Source of the DNA: Closterium sp. NIES-65
Taxonomy: Eukaryota; Streptophyta; Zygnematophyceae; Desmidiales; Closteriaceae
Length of the DNA stretch: 64,000 bases
NCBI GenBank assembly: GCA_948144175.1
Contig: CANXME010002528.1
Span: 248,001 to 312,000 of the forward strand
Direction: 5' to 3'
In this document: positions 44,481-55,362 of the stretch, one piece after another
How the letters are laid out: each line of letters begins with the position of its first letter
Position numbering within the stretch: position 1 is the first letter of the stretch
Notes under the pieces: generated by a model
The model's database searches: none
Told to the model about the DNA's origin: nothing
Seen by the model: the letters and a program-made list of their open reading frames with translations, nothing else
Position numbers and translations under genes: made by a program

Positions 44481-47400
44481 AGGTCCATGACAAGGAGGTA
44501 ATCGCTGTGAGTCGAACCCGCACTCTACATGCGCGACCAGGGTATAGATTGGTTGACGAGATGGGGGATGACGTTGTCTTTCGCACAGCCTCGATGCCGC
44601 CATTGAGCGCGAAGTGGCGACACGAAACGTCAATATTAGGGTTCCCGTCGCGAAAACGAGGCCTTCGATCTGCGTTGCACGAATTTTCACTGTGAGTTGC
44701 ACGGCGAGGAGCACGATGGCGAGACACGCGATATTTACGTGCCACCGCATTTTCAGTCGCAGCTTATCACATGCATCTAGTGTGTCTCCCTTATCGCATG
44801 CATCTAGTGTGTCGCAGTATCCCGCTTCTGCTTGCCGATGAGGCTGAACGACAGCGAGTACAGCTTTACGTGTGCAATGCCAACACTAGCTGTCTGCCAC
44901 TCCCCACTACTCACTCAGCCTTTGCGCTTCCCACCTCCTCCCCCAATCCCTCCCCCTTCCCACGCCAGAAGCACCCTGCGCCGTACTAGCCGTGAGAAGC
45001 CTCTCATCTCCAAATTTCACAGACAAGAGAATGGCAGAGCCATGGGCTGCATTAGCAGCAGCAGCAGCAGTGGCGGTGAAGTCGGTCAACGGGGAGTGGG
45101 TGGAGGCGAGTAGCAGCAGAGTGGTGGCAGTGACGAGGCGGCAATGTGTCGACTTTGTGCTTTCTCAACACGTATGTCTAGTCCTCTATTCTAGTCAAAC
45201 CCGCATAGCAGTAGTCACGCCATGAGGAAATAGGTTAGCGGACAAGCCAAGGTTGAAGTTGCTGCAGCGACATTTAATTGCCCACGGCTTGCGTTCGATC
45301 TCCACATCACCCCCCTCCCCCTTCTCTTCATTTTCCCTTCCTACATCATCCTGCATCCCTGTTTTCAGTCACCCAACCCCACCCCACATTCCCTTGTGCC
45401 TTCCCCACACAACCATTCCCCGCCGCCTCCCTCTGCCCCGTCCCCCCTCCCACTGCCCACCATGGTGGGGCGAGCCAGCACATGGCATCATCGCGTGCTG
45501 TGACTCAAGGTGCGGTCAAGCTCTGCTCCACCGTCTCGGCTCTCGCACAACCACATGTGGGCTTGCATCAAGCTCATCTGGCCTGCATCAAGCTCATCTG
45601 GCCTGCATCAAGCTCATCTGGCCTGCATCAAGCTCATCTGGCCTGCATCAAGCTCATCTGGCCTGCATCGGGATTGCTTGTCCTGCTATACGGTAAGCGA
45701 GGACAAGCCTGATGATGGGGCCACTGCACGCGACCTGCCTGCAGTTCCTCGGGATGAGGGAGGTGGAGGATGTGGGGCAGGATGGGAGGGAGGGGTACGG
45801 TGAGGTAGGCGTGAGCATGAGAAGCGGGTGACGAGACCAGCCCAGCACAGAGGAGGGCTTTTGAGTGCAGTCCTGCTTGCTCTGTCTCTGCACGTAGCGC
45901 TATCACAGCCTGGCTTTGACGCCTTTCTGGTTTATCGCTCTTCGCCTTCTCCTGCCATCCTCCTGCTAGCTACAGTCCTCCGTGTCCCCTCTCGTCCCTT
46001 GCTGTGACAGACGGTGGTGCTAGTGAAGGGCTTGCCTATAGCGCACAACCAGATGATAGGTGCTGGGCAGATCATTGATGCCTGCCGCACTCGCCCACGC
46101 ACCACAGCCATTGTGGTTCCACACGAGTGAGTGCGTGGGATGCTGGACGCCGCGTATGTCTCCCTCATTGCCACGTGCCGCCGGGGGGCAGAACCCAACG
46201 AATGCAGTGACAGTGAGTGGGCTGGTGGGGCTGGGGGATATCATGGTGACGCTGCTTTGGCTCACGAATGAGACTGGTGGTGAGCTCTGATGCAGACGCA
46301 GACAGATTGAGGCAGGCACGGAGCATGCTTGAGTGAGGAGGACCTTGGGGAAGAGGAGGGAGAGGAGGACGGGTAGGGTCGTGAGGAGGCGCCTGAGCGT
46401 CATGGGGTGTGGATAAAAGCTTGGAATCGTGGTCAACTGTCACGTCTGAAGCAGGTCTGTGAGTACTGTGAAGCTGATAGGAGGAGGGAGTGGCAGTGGG
46501 ACCCTGCCTGTCGCCAATTCTCTGAGCCAGCAGAAAGCGGGGGAGGCGTCGCTGCAGCGAAGAGGTAGCCAGAGCTTCAAAGCCTGTCAGAGAGGTCAAG
46601 GGATGTTTGACAATGGGGAGATATAGGGGTGGGGGGAGGGCAGTGAAGTGAAGTGACAAACGATGGAGGGAGGGATCTGTCGCGAGGGATCTTACTCTGC
46701 TGTTCTCGCAGCAGTGCCTTGTGGTGAACGTCATGCCGCCTTCCCACTACTCAAAAGCTGTGCGGCAGCACACTCTGCTGCTCTCGGCGCCCAAGAACCC
46801 CGACAAAATGACTCCAAGTATTATCTTGCACTTTCTGCGTGTGTGTCGCGCCATGATCTATTTTACAGACCATGCAGATACCAGACCCGACCTCGCCACA
46901 GGAATTGCGGGGTCCGCGTGCTCGTCCATCCCGGCCGTAAGCCCTTGGTGGCCAACATCACCCACTTTCTAGGTGCTGCTGCTGGCGCCGTGCCATTGCT
47001 ACGGCCACTACCGCAGCCTCTTCTCATGCTGCGGCTGGGGGGGGGGGGGGAGGGGAGCAGGAGGAGCAGGTGGCAGGAGCAGGTAGCAGGAGCAGGTGGC
47101 AGGAGCAGGTGGCAGGAGGAGGTGGCAGGAGGAGGTGGCAGGAGGAGGTGGCAGGAGGAGGTGGCAGGAGGAGGTGGCAGGAGGAGGTGGCGTGGCAGGA
47201 GCGGGTGGCAGGAGCGGGTGGCAGGAACGGGTGGCAGGAGCGGGTGGCAGGAGCGGGTGGCAGGAGCGGGTGGCAGTGGGGCTGCTGGTGCTGCGGCTGG
47301 AGGAGAAGGCGTGTGCGATGAGCAAGTGGGAGGTGTTTGAGGCGTCTCTGCCAGTGCGATACTCACTGCTTTCCGTCCCTAGACGCACTGGACCAGGCCG

Positions 47401-49073
47401 CGTACCGTGCAAGTACTTTGAGTAGTAGACAGGCCTGGGTGTGGCATTGTGCACCTTGCGCCTCATGGGTCACGGCAACCAGTGGGTGTAGACGGAAGCG
47501 GTGAAGCTCGCGATAATCTGATTGCGCTCACAGTTGAGGGCAACAGCAAGGTGCAGGATCTGATCTGATCTGATGTATGCCGTGCTCGTGGAAGGCAGGC
47601 AGCTGTTCTTTACAGTGCATGAGGTGCTTGCTGCTGCTGCGTCTGCCACCATCAGGTTCTGCACAAGGGGCTGGACAGGCAGAAAGCACACAGAGTGCTC
47701 ATGGCAGTGTTAATGAGGTTTTCCCCCCCTGCCGGTCGCTGTGCCCTTGCCAGCAGCAGAGGCCGTGGGAGCACCAGTCGGCCTGTAGTCGACTGAAGCA
47801 GTGCTGGAGCTTTCAGCTGGGCTGGGGTGCCCCAAGCCTGTGTAGGCAGGGTGTGATCCCTTCGTTAGAAGGCGAATTTGAGGAGCGTCAGCGGCAGCAG
47901 CGAGAGTGGGGAGGCGGCATGTGGCGGCAGGTCTGGCCCTGCCAGTGCAGGTGATGCCAAGGGCGAATCTCGTGACTCGTCTGTGCCCCGCCAGTGCATG
48001 TTCCTCTGCGCCGTGTCCTTCATGGTCACCCGCAAGCTGCCCCGCTCCGCTTCCTCCACCCTGCCCTTCCCCATGCCTCGCATCCTCCCGTCCATGCATG
48101 CTCATGTCACGTCTCGATCCAGTGGCACTCCTATGGGATTGCTTCGCTGCAGAATAGCCACATCTTTGCATCCCGCGTTTCCTCCCACCTAGATGCATCG
48201 TTGACTCGCTTTTCACATATCCATCCCCTCATCGCCTTTCATAAAACCTTTCGCTTTCTCCCAACAGCTCAATCGTGGCTGTGCCACTTCTCCCCGATCA
48301 CGTCTCTCCCTTTCCCTGCCCTTTACCAATTGCAGCCCTTCGCGCATGCCCTTCGCTTGATCTCTTGCAGACATCGTGTTCAAGTACAATGGGGCAGCTG
48401 TTCTCAAGCATTTCAATGCGTTGTGGCGACACACAACAACTTTAGAGGAGAGTTGGACGAGCTGTTGGATCACTGCAGCACACACTGAATCAATTTCATC
48501 CTGCAAGTCTATATCCTGCATGCCACTCGAATTCATCCCTCTAGCTCCAGCGGATCAGCTCCTCTTCCTGTGTTGCCCTGCTGCCCTTTACAGCAGCCTG
48601 CTAGAGGTGGACCGCCTCAGATGGTGTGAGAAATAAGTGCTGAGGGGGTGGATATGATTGTGAGGAGGGAGGGAGACAATCACTTCAAGTGCACAGCAGC
48701 ATGCACCACATCTGCCCTGATCTCGTGCTCAAACAGTTCCGCGTGCTTCATCTCCGCCCCACACCACTCCACCCGCCCGCCCCTTCATCTCAGCCAGCAG
48801 AACATTCTCAAGCAAGTCACCATGTGTGGTTTTGGTGTATACAGAAGAAGCCACTTGTCTCTTTAGATTTCAGTACAATTTCGCTGTCTTGTTTGATGGA
48901 TAACATTGGGGCATCACCTCACCGTGAATCAGCATTATCAGTCATGCATCTCTGTGTCAATCAAGCATATAATAATCAGCATTATTATAGCACTAGCCAC
49001 GTATTTATCAGTCTGGTAATAATCTGATGACCATTAAATGAAGCGTGAGTGCCATGCAAGCTTCTCACACAAC
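44481..49073. other. Unassigned region with short exon-like pieces and minisatellites
   Basis: No complete gene is recognised. A plus-strand stretch at 46011-46134 has acceptor GTGACAG, a clean frame (VVLVKGLPIAHNQMIGAGQ) and donor GTGAGT, so it may be an exon. Other exon-like pieces lie near 46710-46820 and 48371-48470. Tandem repeats: 45562-45668 (20-bp GCATCAAGCTCATCTGGCCT, about five copies) and 47052-47276 (12-bp GGAGGAGGTGGC type). G-runs occur at 42765-42800 and 47037-47050. Confidence 0.35.
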
Positions 49074-49205
49074 TGTCAAACTATATATGTGTTAGTTTTG
49101 TGTGGGCTATAGTGGGGTAGCCCATATGGGGTACAACCCTAAGTTAGGGTTAGTACTTGTACCCACATTTCATTCAATGCAACATTCCTATTTGCTATCT
49201 TGACA
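49074..49205 (+). repeat. Cop-A5 5' LTR
   Basis: 132 bp, TGTCAAACTATA to ATCTTGACA, carrying the family boxes TAGTGGGGTAG and ATATGGGGTAC. Confidence 0.85.
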
Positions 49206-49217
49206 TGGTTTCAGAGC
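49206..49217 (+). promoter_or_regulatory. Cop-A5 primer-binding site
   Basis: TGGTTTCAGAGC, one mismatch to TGGTATCAGAGC, with no spacer after the LTR. The following GGGCCCACCA is also found after the PBS of A2 and A3. Confidence 0.85.
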
Positions 49218-49295
49218 AGTAGGTCCATAGGACCGTTTTTTTTTCGGGCCCACCATACTTAGCTTCCGACTGCGGTTACCGCGTTACCCCACTAC

Positions 49296-49303
49296 CCTGC
49301 GTC
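49296..49303. repeat. hAT-2 target duplication CCTGCGTC (left)
   Basis: Identical to 55355-55362. Confidence 0.93.
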
Positions 49304-49589
49304 CAGGGCTGACGATATCAGGGTAATTACCCTGATTTCAGGGTGATTACAGGCTTATGACTTGGTGGTCCCTGCAAACACAGGTTTTGTATTTTGTGAA
49401 CTCTGATCCTATCAGAGTAGCTACTTAACGGACTCTGAATTCTTGTAACTAGGCTCAGGGTAGTGTACTTGCCGAGTCTGTCAATGCAGAGTATGCGTTC
49501 CGTGGACCCTGAATGCGAGGGTATTGGGACGAAGTTTCCTAGAAGTTTCGTTTCTATAACCCCCTTGTGCGTAATCATTTCTTCGAGTG

Positions 49590-49594
49590 GCCCC
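49590..49594. repeat. TRIM-1 target duplication GCCCC (left)
   Basis: Repeated at 49970-49974. Confidence 0.9.
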
Positions 49595-49735
49595 TGTCAG
49601 AATCCCAACCACTAGACCATTGGGATAAAAGGGCTTGTTTCAGTAGCGGGTCAGTGCGCCCATAACCCCCCAGGCGAACGCGCCTGTAACCCTCTCCAGG
49701 ATCAATCGGGCATCCACAGTGCAGATCTACTGACA
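49595..49735 (-). repeat. TRIM-1 3' LTR
   Basis: 141 bp; on the minus strand begins TGTCAGTAGATC and ends GGATTCTGACA. Confidence 0.93.
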
Positions 49736-49788
49736 CCCCCCCACACTGGGAGGTCCAGGACTAAGCACAGCGGCAACGGCCTACATGT

Positions 49789-49860
49789 GCATACACCGGG
49801 GATCGAACCCGAGACCGCTCTGATACCATGTCAGAATCCCAACCACTAGACCATTGGGAT
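49789..49860 (-). ncRNA. tRNA-like sequence across TRIM-1 LTR end and PBS
   Basis: Minus-strand D-arm TGGTCTAGTGGTTGGGATT (49835-49853) differs by one base from the tRNA-Glu type; anticodon arm TCTGA-CATGGTA-TCAGA (49819-49835) has a perfect 5-bp stem and 7-nt loop; variable region GCGGTC; T-arm TCGGG-TTCGATC-CCCGG (49796-49812). A box TGGTCTAGTGG and B box GGTTCGATCCC fit Pol III consensus. The acceptor stem does not pair and position 33 is A, so it is tRNA-derived rather than a working tRNA. The LTR/PBS border falls inside the anticodon loop. Confidence 0.7.
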
Positions 49861-49969
49861 AAAAGGGCTTGTTTCAGTAGCGGGTCAGTGCGCCCATAAC
49901 CCCCCAGGCGAACGCGCCTGTAACCCTCTCCAGGATCAATCGGGCATCCACAGTGCAGATCTACTGACC
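49829..49969 (-). repeat. TRIM-1 5' LTR
   Basis: Same as the 3' LTR except C instead of A at 49969. Confidence 0.93.
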
Positions 49970-50868
49970 GCCCCATGTGAGGTACATCACTCACGCGCCC
50001 GTGAGTGACGTAATACCGACAAAGGACACCACTTACGTGCTGTACATCACAGCTGTCAACCACGCCAACGCAGCCAACTCAATGAGACGGTGCAGCCACG
50101 CGCACCGCACAGTGCACAGCATGTGTCTGCCATTGGCCAGAATGGTCTGTAGACAGCATGCGGTGGCAGCCAAGGAGTCCGTGAATGAATCCGGCCTTGA
50201 ATGCAAGGACGAATTCATCTAGGAATGTTGCCATCAAGTCCGTGGAATCGCGGCGCGGTGGTTTCGTGCTCCCGCCATCTCCAACCTCCCCTTCCCTCCC
50301 CATACCAGCAGCCAACGTTCCTTTGTTCACTAGTGTGTTATTTCCATTACGTGCCTTCATTGTCCCAATTTTCTCTCGTTCAGTTTAGCCACCAATGGAG
50401 GCCATGCCGGCCGACGAAGCTGCTCCGGACACTGGCCCCGACGAGCCGCCTGTAAGAGCGAAAACAACAGCGCCGTCCCATCCGGAGAAAGCTTCGGATG
50501 CTCCCCGCTCTGGGCTAGATTTTATTAGATCTACGGCTGCTCCCGTCACACCTGAACCGCCTAGGTCTACCGTTCACGATTCTGCCCTTGTAGTAACCCC
50601 TACTCCTACTGCTTCTCCTACTCCCGTCCCGTTCACTCTCCCTCCGGCTGTTGCTGGCTGCAGCAAAAATCCTCCACCGCCCTCGCCCAGTCTTACTCCA
50701 AGCACGGTGCGGGTGTCCGTTGGCCCGCCGTCGGCTACTTCCACTCCCAAGCGTGCGCGATCTGGAAAGTGGGCGCAGAGTACTGTGCTGGTGGGAGGCC
50801 GCCGTATTCCACCGCCGGAAAAGCCCGATGAGCCTGCACAGGAAGGAGCTGAGCTGCCGGAAGAAGGT

Positions 50869-50873
50869 GACAT
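50869..50873. repeat. Cop-A4 target duplication GACAT (left)
   Basis: Repeated at 52446-52450; both lie in the hAT-2 coding frame (Gly-Asp-Ile). Confidence 0.93.
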
Positions 50874-51003
50874 TGTCCGAATATTATCTTATTGTTCTAG
50901 CCTGTAATGGGGTGCTCTATAGCGAGTACAGCCCTTCTAGGGTTTGCTATTTGTATCCTCATTCTTGCTAGTTCAATCCTCTTTCTTCCTTCAAACTTTG
51001 ACA
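50874..51003 (+). repeat. Cop-A4 5' LTR
   Basis: TGTCCGAATATT to AACTTTGACA, 130 bp. Confidence 0.95.
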
Positions 51004-51015
51004 TGGTATCAGAGC
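51004..51015 (+). promoter_or_regulatory. Cop-A4 primer-binding site
   Basis: Exact TGGTATCAGAGC, complementary to the plant initiator-Met tRNA 3' end. Confidence 0.9.
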
Positions 51016-51079
51016 AGGTCGATCCCCTTGGATCGATCCTGTGGGTGTGTTCCCACCTCGCTTCCGCTGCTACTTTTTC

Positions 51080-51603
51080 CTCCCACCGTGCGCCCCGAGG
51101 CGCGCGGCGGTTTTCTTCCCGCCGTGCGCCCCGAGGCGCGCGGCGGTTTTCTGCCCGCCGTGCGCCCCGAGGCGCGCGGCGGTTTTCTGCCCGCCGTGTG
51201 CCCCGAGGCGCGCGGCGGTTCTCTGCCCGCTGTGCGCCCCGAGGCGCGCGGCGGGCGTCTGCCTCGCGGCGTTCGCCGCGTCCCGCTCTGGAGGCGTCGC
51301 GACGGGCGACGGGGACCCGTCGCGGCCCCGCCGCCCCACTCCGGTCGCGGCCCCGCCACCTTCGGTCGCGGCCCCGCCACCTTCGGTCGCGGCCCCGCCA
51401 CAGACCCGTCGCGGCCCCGCCACCTCCGGTCGCGGCCCTGCCGCCTCACGTCGCGGCCCAGCCGCCTTCGGTCGCGGCCCCGCCAACTCCGGTCGCGGCC
51501 CCGCCAACTCCGGTCGCGGCCCCGCCAACTCCGGTCGCAGCCCCACCACCGACCCGTCGCGGCCCCGCCACCGACCCGTCGCGGCCCCGCCGCCCCACTT
51601 CGC

Positions 51604-51636
<33 letters not shown>

Positions 51637-51660
51637 TCCCCCCCCCCCCCATTTCCCGTC
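51080..51660 (+). repeat. Cop-A4 C-rich tandem-repeat leader
   Basis: First block (51085-51265): about five 36-bp units with GCGCCCCGAGGCGCGCGGCG. Second block (51330-51605): GGTCGCGGCCCCGCCA-type units of 16-21 bp. A C-run with few breaks fills 51608-51650. Confidence 0.9.
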
Positions 51661-52315
51661 GTCCGTCGTGGCGACCTGAGGGGGCCGCTGTGGGGTGGCG
51701 GGTATGGGGGTGACCGGTGTACTTTCCTCCCTTTGCTCCTCCTCCTCCTTCGTCTCCCACTGCTGCAGCTGTCGCTGAGGGGGGTGGTTGTGTGGGAGAC
51801 TGGGGTTTAGGGTTTAAGGGGGGTGCGTGGGAGTAGAGCTAGCGGTGTAGCAGTGGGTGTGTATCAGGGGGGTGGGACTGTGTGCGGGAGGATGAGCGGA
51901 GGTTGCCAGTTTGTCGTCAGCAGCACCTGTAGTCCGGGGCGCTGTCCCGGTAGCCCAGTGAGCTAGACTTCTACGCCAGCCGCCCGTGGGTCCGTTGCCC
52001 GTCTGCCGCTACTTGAGCCGCGGGGCCTGTTACTCCTGTAGTCCGGGCGCTGTCCGGTAGCTGCTGTGCCAGTCTGCCTCCTGTTGCCCGTGTGTCTGCA
52101 GCTTCAGCCGTCGCCTCCTATCTCCTCTCCCCTCACTCTCCCTCCTCCTCCTCACTTGCCCGTTGTGACTACCACTAGCTTTGCTTATAATTGTGAACTC
52201 TAAACTATTTCTTCTTGAACTTGTGCTCAGAATGTGTGGTGACATTGTGATCCACCCTGAGCTTGTATTGCTTTGCCTGCTCTGCTGATTACACCCCACT
52301 TTGGCTATGGGGGTG

Positions 52316-52445
52316 TGTCAGAATATTATCTTATTGTTCTAGCCTGTAGTGGGGTGCTCTATAGCGAGTACAACCCTTCTAGGGTTTGCTATTTGTATCC
52401 TCATTCTTGCTAGTTCAATCCTCTTTCTTCCTTCAAACTTTGACA
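52316..52445 (+). repeat. Cop-A4 3' LTR
   Basis: TGTCAGAATATT to AACTTTGACA, 130 bp. Confidence 0.95.
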
Positions 52446-55354
52446 GACATCCCGCTGCGCGCGGATACCGGCTCGCCGGCACTCACCAAGACGCAGCCGC
52501 GAGAGCAGATGTACCTGGAGGCGAGTATTAATTACGAGACGAAGTGGGCTGGATACTTTTCCTGGCTTGTGTTTGGGAAAACCAAGGACGGTTTCCCGTA
52601 CGTGAAGTGCAGCGTCTGCATGTCGTACGGTAAAGGGAACACGAGGTACGCCATGCATGGAGACGACGGAGGCCGTGACTTGCGACCCAGGCGTTCCGGG
52701 CGCACGAGCATACGGAGGCACACATGGCGGCGGTCGACCGCCAGATGAAGATTGCGGCGGGAATCCGCGAGGGTCAGCAGGTGATTTCGGACTTCATCAA
52801 CTCCGACGTCGAGGGCCGCCGCGCGATACGGCTGATGCGGTCGACTCAGTTCCTGTGCCAGTGCGACGCGCCGATAAGCATGTTTCCTAAGCTGATGCGG
52901 CATCTTGCGGAGCAGGACACGCCAGACATTCCCCGGCAGTCATACGGCGTTTATCTCACGCGGTTAGTGACGGTTCAAATTGCTTGCAAATTTAAACATG
53001 CACGTCAAACAACTTGCTTGACTATCGTGTACTGATAATTTCTCTGTCCTTTGTTGCAGCTACGGCTTCCAGCAGATGGTCCACAGCATGAGCACTTACC
53101 TCACCCGGGTGCAGATGGACCACGTCTTAGCATCACCGTTCCTTGGCATCCAGTGCGACGAGAGCACTGACCGCACGCGAGGGAAACACATGATTGTGTA
53201 CCTTACATATCTGAAGAACCGCCAAGTTGCATGCGAGTTTTTCACTTTGCTGACGGTCGAGCGGTGTGATGCAGGGTCCTTGTTTGAGGTGCTGCTGAAC
53301 CATCTTCGCTCCGCTGCCGTCGATGTGTCCAAGATCGTCGGCATCAGCACGGACGGGGCGTCGGTCATGACCGGGAGAGAGAACGGATTGGTGGCGCGTC
53401 TACGTGAACACGTCCCTCATCTGTTCTCATGCCACTGCATCGCCCATCGGTATGTGAGTTGATCAATATTGTAGCATGTTATCTACGATGATTGGTTTAC
53501 TAACAAACCATAATATTTGTTCCCTGCTTTACACAGTGAGGCGTTGGCTGTGAAGGACGCCGCTGAGTCAAACCCGGATCTCGACATGGTCGACAAGGTG
53601 GTGCGCACTGTGGCGACTCTGCTCGGAAACTCCAGCGTGTGGAGTCAGCGGTTCAAGTACCTGCAGCGTGTGATTTACAAGACCAACCTGGAAGTCCAAG
53701 GCATACACACGGTGCGGTGGCTGTCTCGAGGAGATGCGGTGGCCAGGCTGTGCAAGGTCCTCGGCGCTTGCATCGTTCTGCTCTGGGAGCACAATCACAA
53801 GGCGTACGAGATTGTCACGTGCTACAAGTTTCAGTTCTGCTTGTTTTTCTTGGCCGACATCTTGGCGGACATGAACGACCTCAACCGCTGCTTCCAGAGA
53901 CGAGAGGTGAGGTCGCATGTTTGTATGATGTTGCTACGTGAGGTTCGTAACTGCACTGTTGCTCATCCTTCTCCCTCTTGTCTACCCCTGCTCTGCCACA
54001 GCTGGACGTGACAGAGATTGCAAAGATGATCGAGTCCAAAACGAGTGACCTGGTGGAGCGCTACTTGACGCCAGAGAAAGCTTTCGGGGGCGAAGGGAAG
54101 AGCTGGCTGGTGACATTCCTCAAAGTCCACAAGGAGGGTGGAGGCAAGCAGGTCCGGGTGCGCGGCGTGGACGGTGCTGGGCGCCCGATCAACCACCTGT
54201 ACACCATGCATGAGCGGAAGCCGAAGGGGCACAAACACGGAAGCACCTACGTAGACTGCGTGAAGCTGTGCCGCAAATTCGCCCGTGACTGCGTGGACAA
54301 CCTCACCAACCGACTGGATGACCTTGGGAAGCTGGGGCCGACGAAGCTGCTCCGGGCGGGCAAGTGGCCGAAGATCAAGGCCCAGCGAGAGAAGAAGTGT
54401 AAGGAGTGGCTGAACGGGTGCAGCAAGTTGTTCCGCAACAAGCTGCCGGGATTTGACATCAAAGCAGCAGAGAGGGAGCTTCCAACCTTCTGCGCGATCA
54501 TGGAGGCACACCATGAGATGGAGAGCTTCACCCAGGGCCTGTCCAACTTCCTTGGGAGCGCAGACTCCAAGAGGTAGCCTTTACTTTGCGTCCATGGGTT
54601 TTACAATCTTGTTGATTGCTAGCTAATTCCGTTGTGGTGTGTGTACGCATGTGCCTGGCAGGAGATGGCCCAACCTCATCCTGCTGTGGCAGGCGCTGGC
54701 TGTGCTCCCTCTCTCCACCGTGGAGTGCGAGAGGGGGTTCTCCAGGCAGAACGTCATCAAGTCCTGGGTGCGAGGAGCGCTGTGCAACGCGCGTCTGGGG
54801 GAGCTGATGCAGATATCGCTCCTCAAGTATGAGATTGACTGGCCGGAGGCACTGGAGGTGTGGAGGTCCCTGCGTACTAGGCGCCCTTCGAAGAGCTTGA
54901 AGCTGGCTGTAGCAGAGAGGGAGAGGAAAGGGAAGCAAAAGGAGGGTGAAGATGTGGCTGCTCGAAATGCCCGGGAGAATGAGGATGAGGAGGAGGAGGA
55001 GGACGATGAAGTGGAACAGGCCTTTGACGACGATCAAGAGATTGTGGGGGAGGAGGAAGTGGAGGACAATCCATTCCTATCGGACGATGAGGATGTGGAG
55101 GAGGTGTACTTCATAGACAAGCCCGTGCACTAGACTAGATAGAGTAGGAAACTGCATGCACTTGTCTTATTTAGGAAAATAGTGCATTGTTAATAGCAAC
55201 CCTGTTTTTGAGCTGTGAACCCTGTCCGGTCAGGGTTGGACTTCGTGTGACACTGAGCTATCAGGGTAGCTACCTTGCGAAAAATGTGCCCTCATAATAG
55301 GGGGTCAAATTTTTTACTGGAATCAGGGAGTCTTAAAACGAAACGTCAGCCCTG

Positions 55355-55362
55355 CCTGCGTC
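55355..55362. repeat. hAT-2 target duplication CCTGCGTC (right)
   Basis: Identical to 49296-49303. Confidence 0.93.

Larger units (their letters stand above)
49595..49969 (-). mobile_element. TRIM-1: 375-bp miniature LTR retrotransposon with tRNA-like core
   Basis: Two 141-bp LTRs (49595-49735, 49829-49969) identical except at the outermost base, 93 bp of internal sequence, PBS TGGTATCAGAGC on the minus strand (49817-49828), PPT GTGGGGGGG beside the low LTR, and GCCCC duplications. No coding capacity, so it must use proteins of another element. The near identity shows recent movement. Sequence spanning the 5' LTR end and PBS resembles a tRNA (separate entry). Confidence 0.93.
50874..52445 (+). 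mobile_element. Cop-A4: 1.57-kb non-autonomous member of family A
   Basis: 130-bp LTRs (50874-51003, 52316-52445; three differences), PBS TGGTATCAGAGC at 51004-51015, PPT CTATGGGGGTG before the 3' LTR, and perfect GACAT duplications. The interior holds the C-rich leader (51080-51660) and a 3' UTR matching A2/A3 (GTGATCCACCCTGAGC at 52250-52265), but no gag or pol. It presumably moves with enzymes from coding Cop-A copies. Confidence 0.95.
50395..55133 (+). pseudogene. hAT-2 transposase (TTF-type finger, KIAA1586-like class; split by Cop-A4)
   Basis: Exons: 50395-50873 plus 52451-52962 (one exon split by Cop-A4), 53060-53449, 53537-53906, 54002-54573, 54662-55133. Introns of 97, 87, 95 and 88 bp are GT-AG with matching phases. 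The N-terminus is Pro/Thr-rich. A zinc finger follows (YVKCSVCMSYGKGN then AHEHTEAH), then catalytic GIQCDESTD and GISTDGASVM, and C-terminal LPLSTVECERGFSRQN (hAT dimerisation), then an acidic tail. One base seems missing near 52675-52680, since the finger's halves are in different frames. Removing Cop-A4 with one GACAT copy restores the frame at the insertion point. Confidence 0.88.
49304..55354 (+). mobile_element. hAT-2 DNA transposon (CAGGG termini) with two nested LTR elements
   Basis: 6051 bp with perfect 11-bp terminal inverted repeats CAGGGCTGACG (49304-49314; inverted at 55344-55354) and perfect 8-bp target duplications. CAGGG ends are typical of hAT elements. CAGGGT/ACCCTG motifs repeat near both ends (49315-49580, 55200-55340), including an 18-bp perfect palindrome at 49318-49335. 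It carries a transposase gene and was itself hit by TRIM-1 and Cop-A4. Confidence 0.95.

Noticed and set aside
44495-44570. Possible tRNA or SINE: GGTTCGACTC on the minus strand
   Set aside because: A B-box-like sequence is present, but the T-stem does not pair and no convincing A box or cloverleaf is seen.
50907-51810. Arg/Pro-rich open frames of 210-290 codons in all frames
   Set aside because: They fall inside the Cop-A4 leader repeats between PBS and 3' UTR; GC-rich sequence lacking stops.
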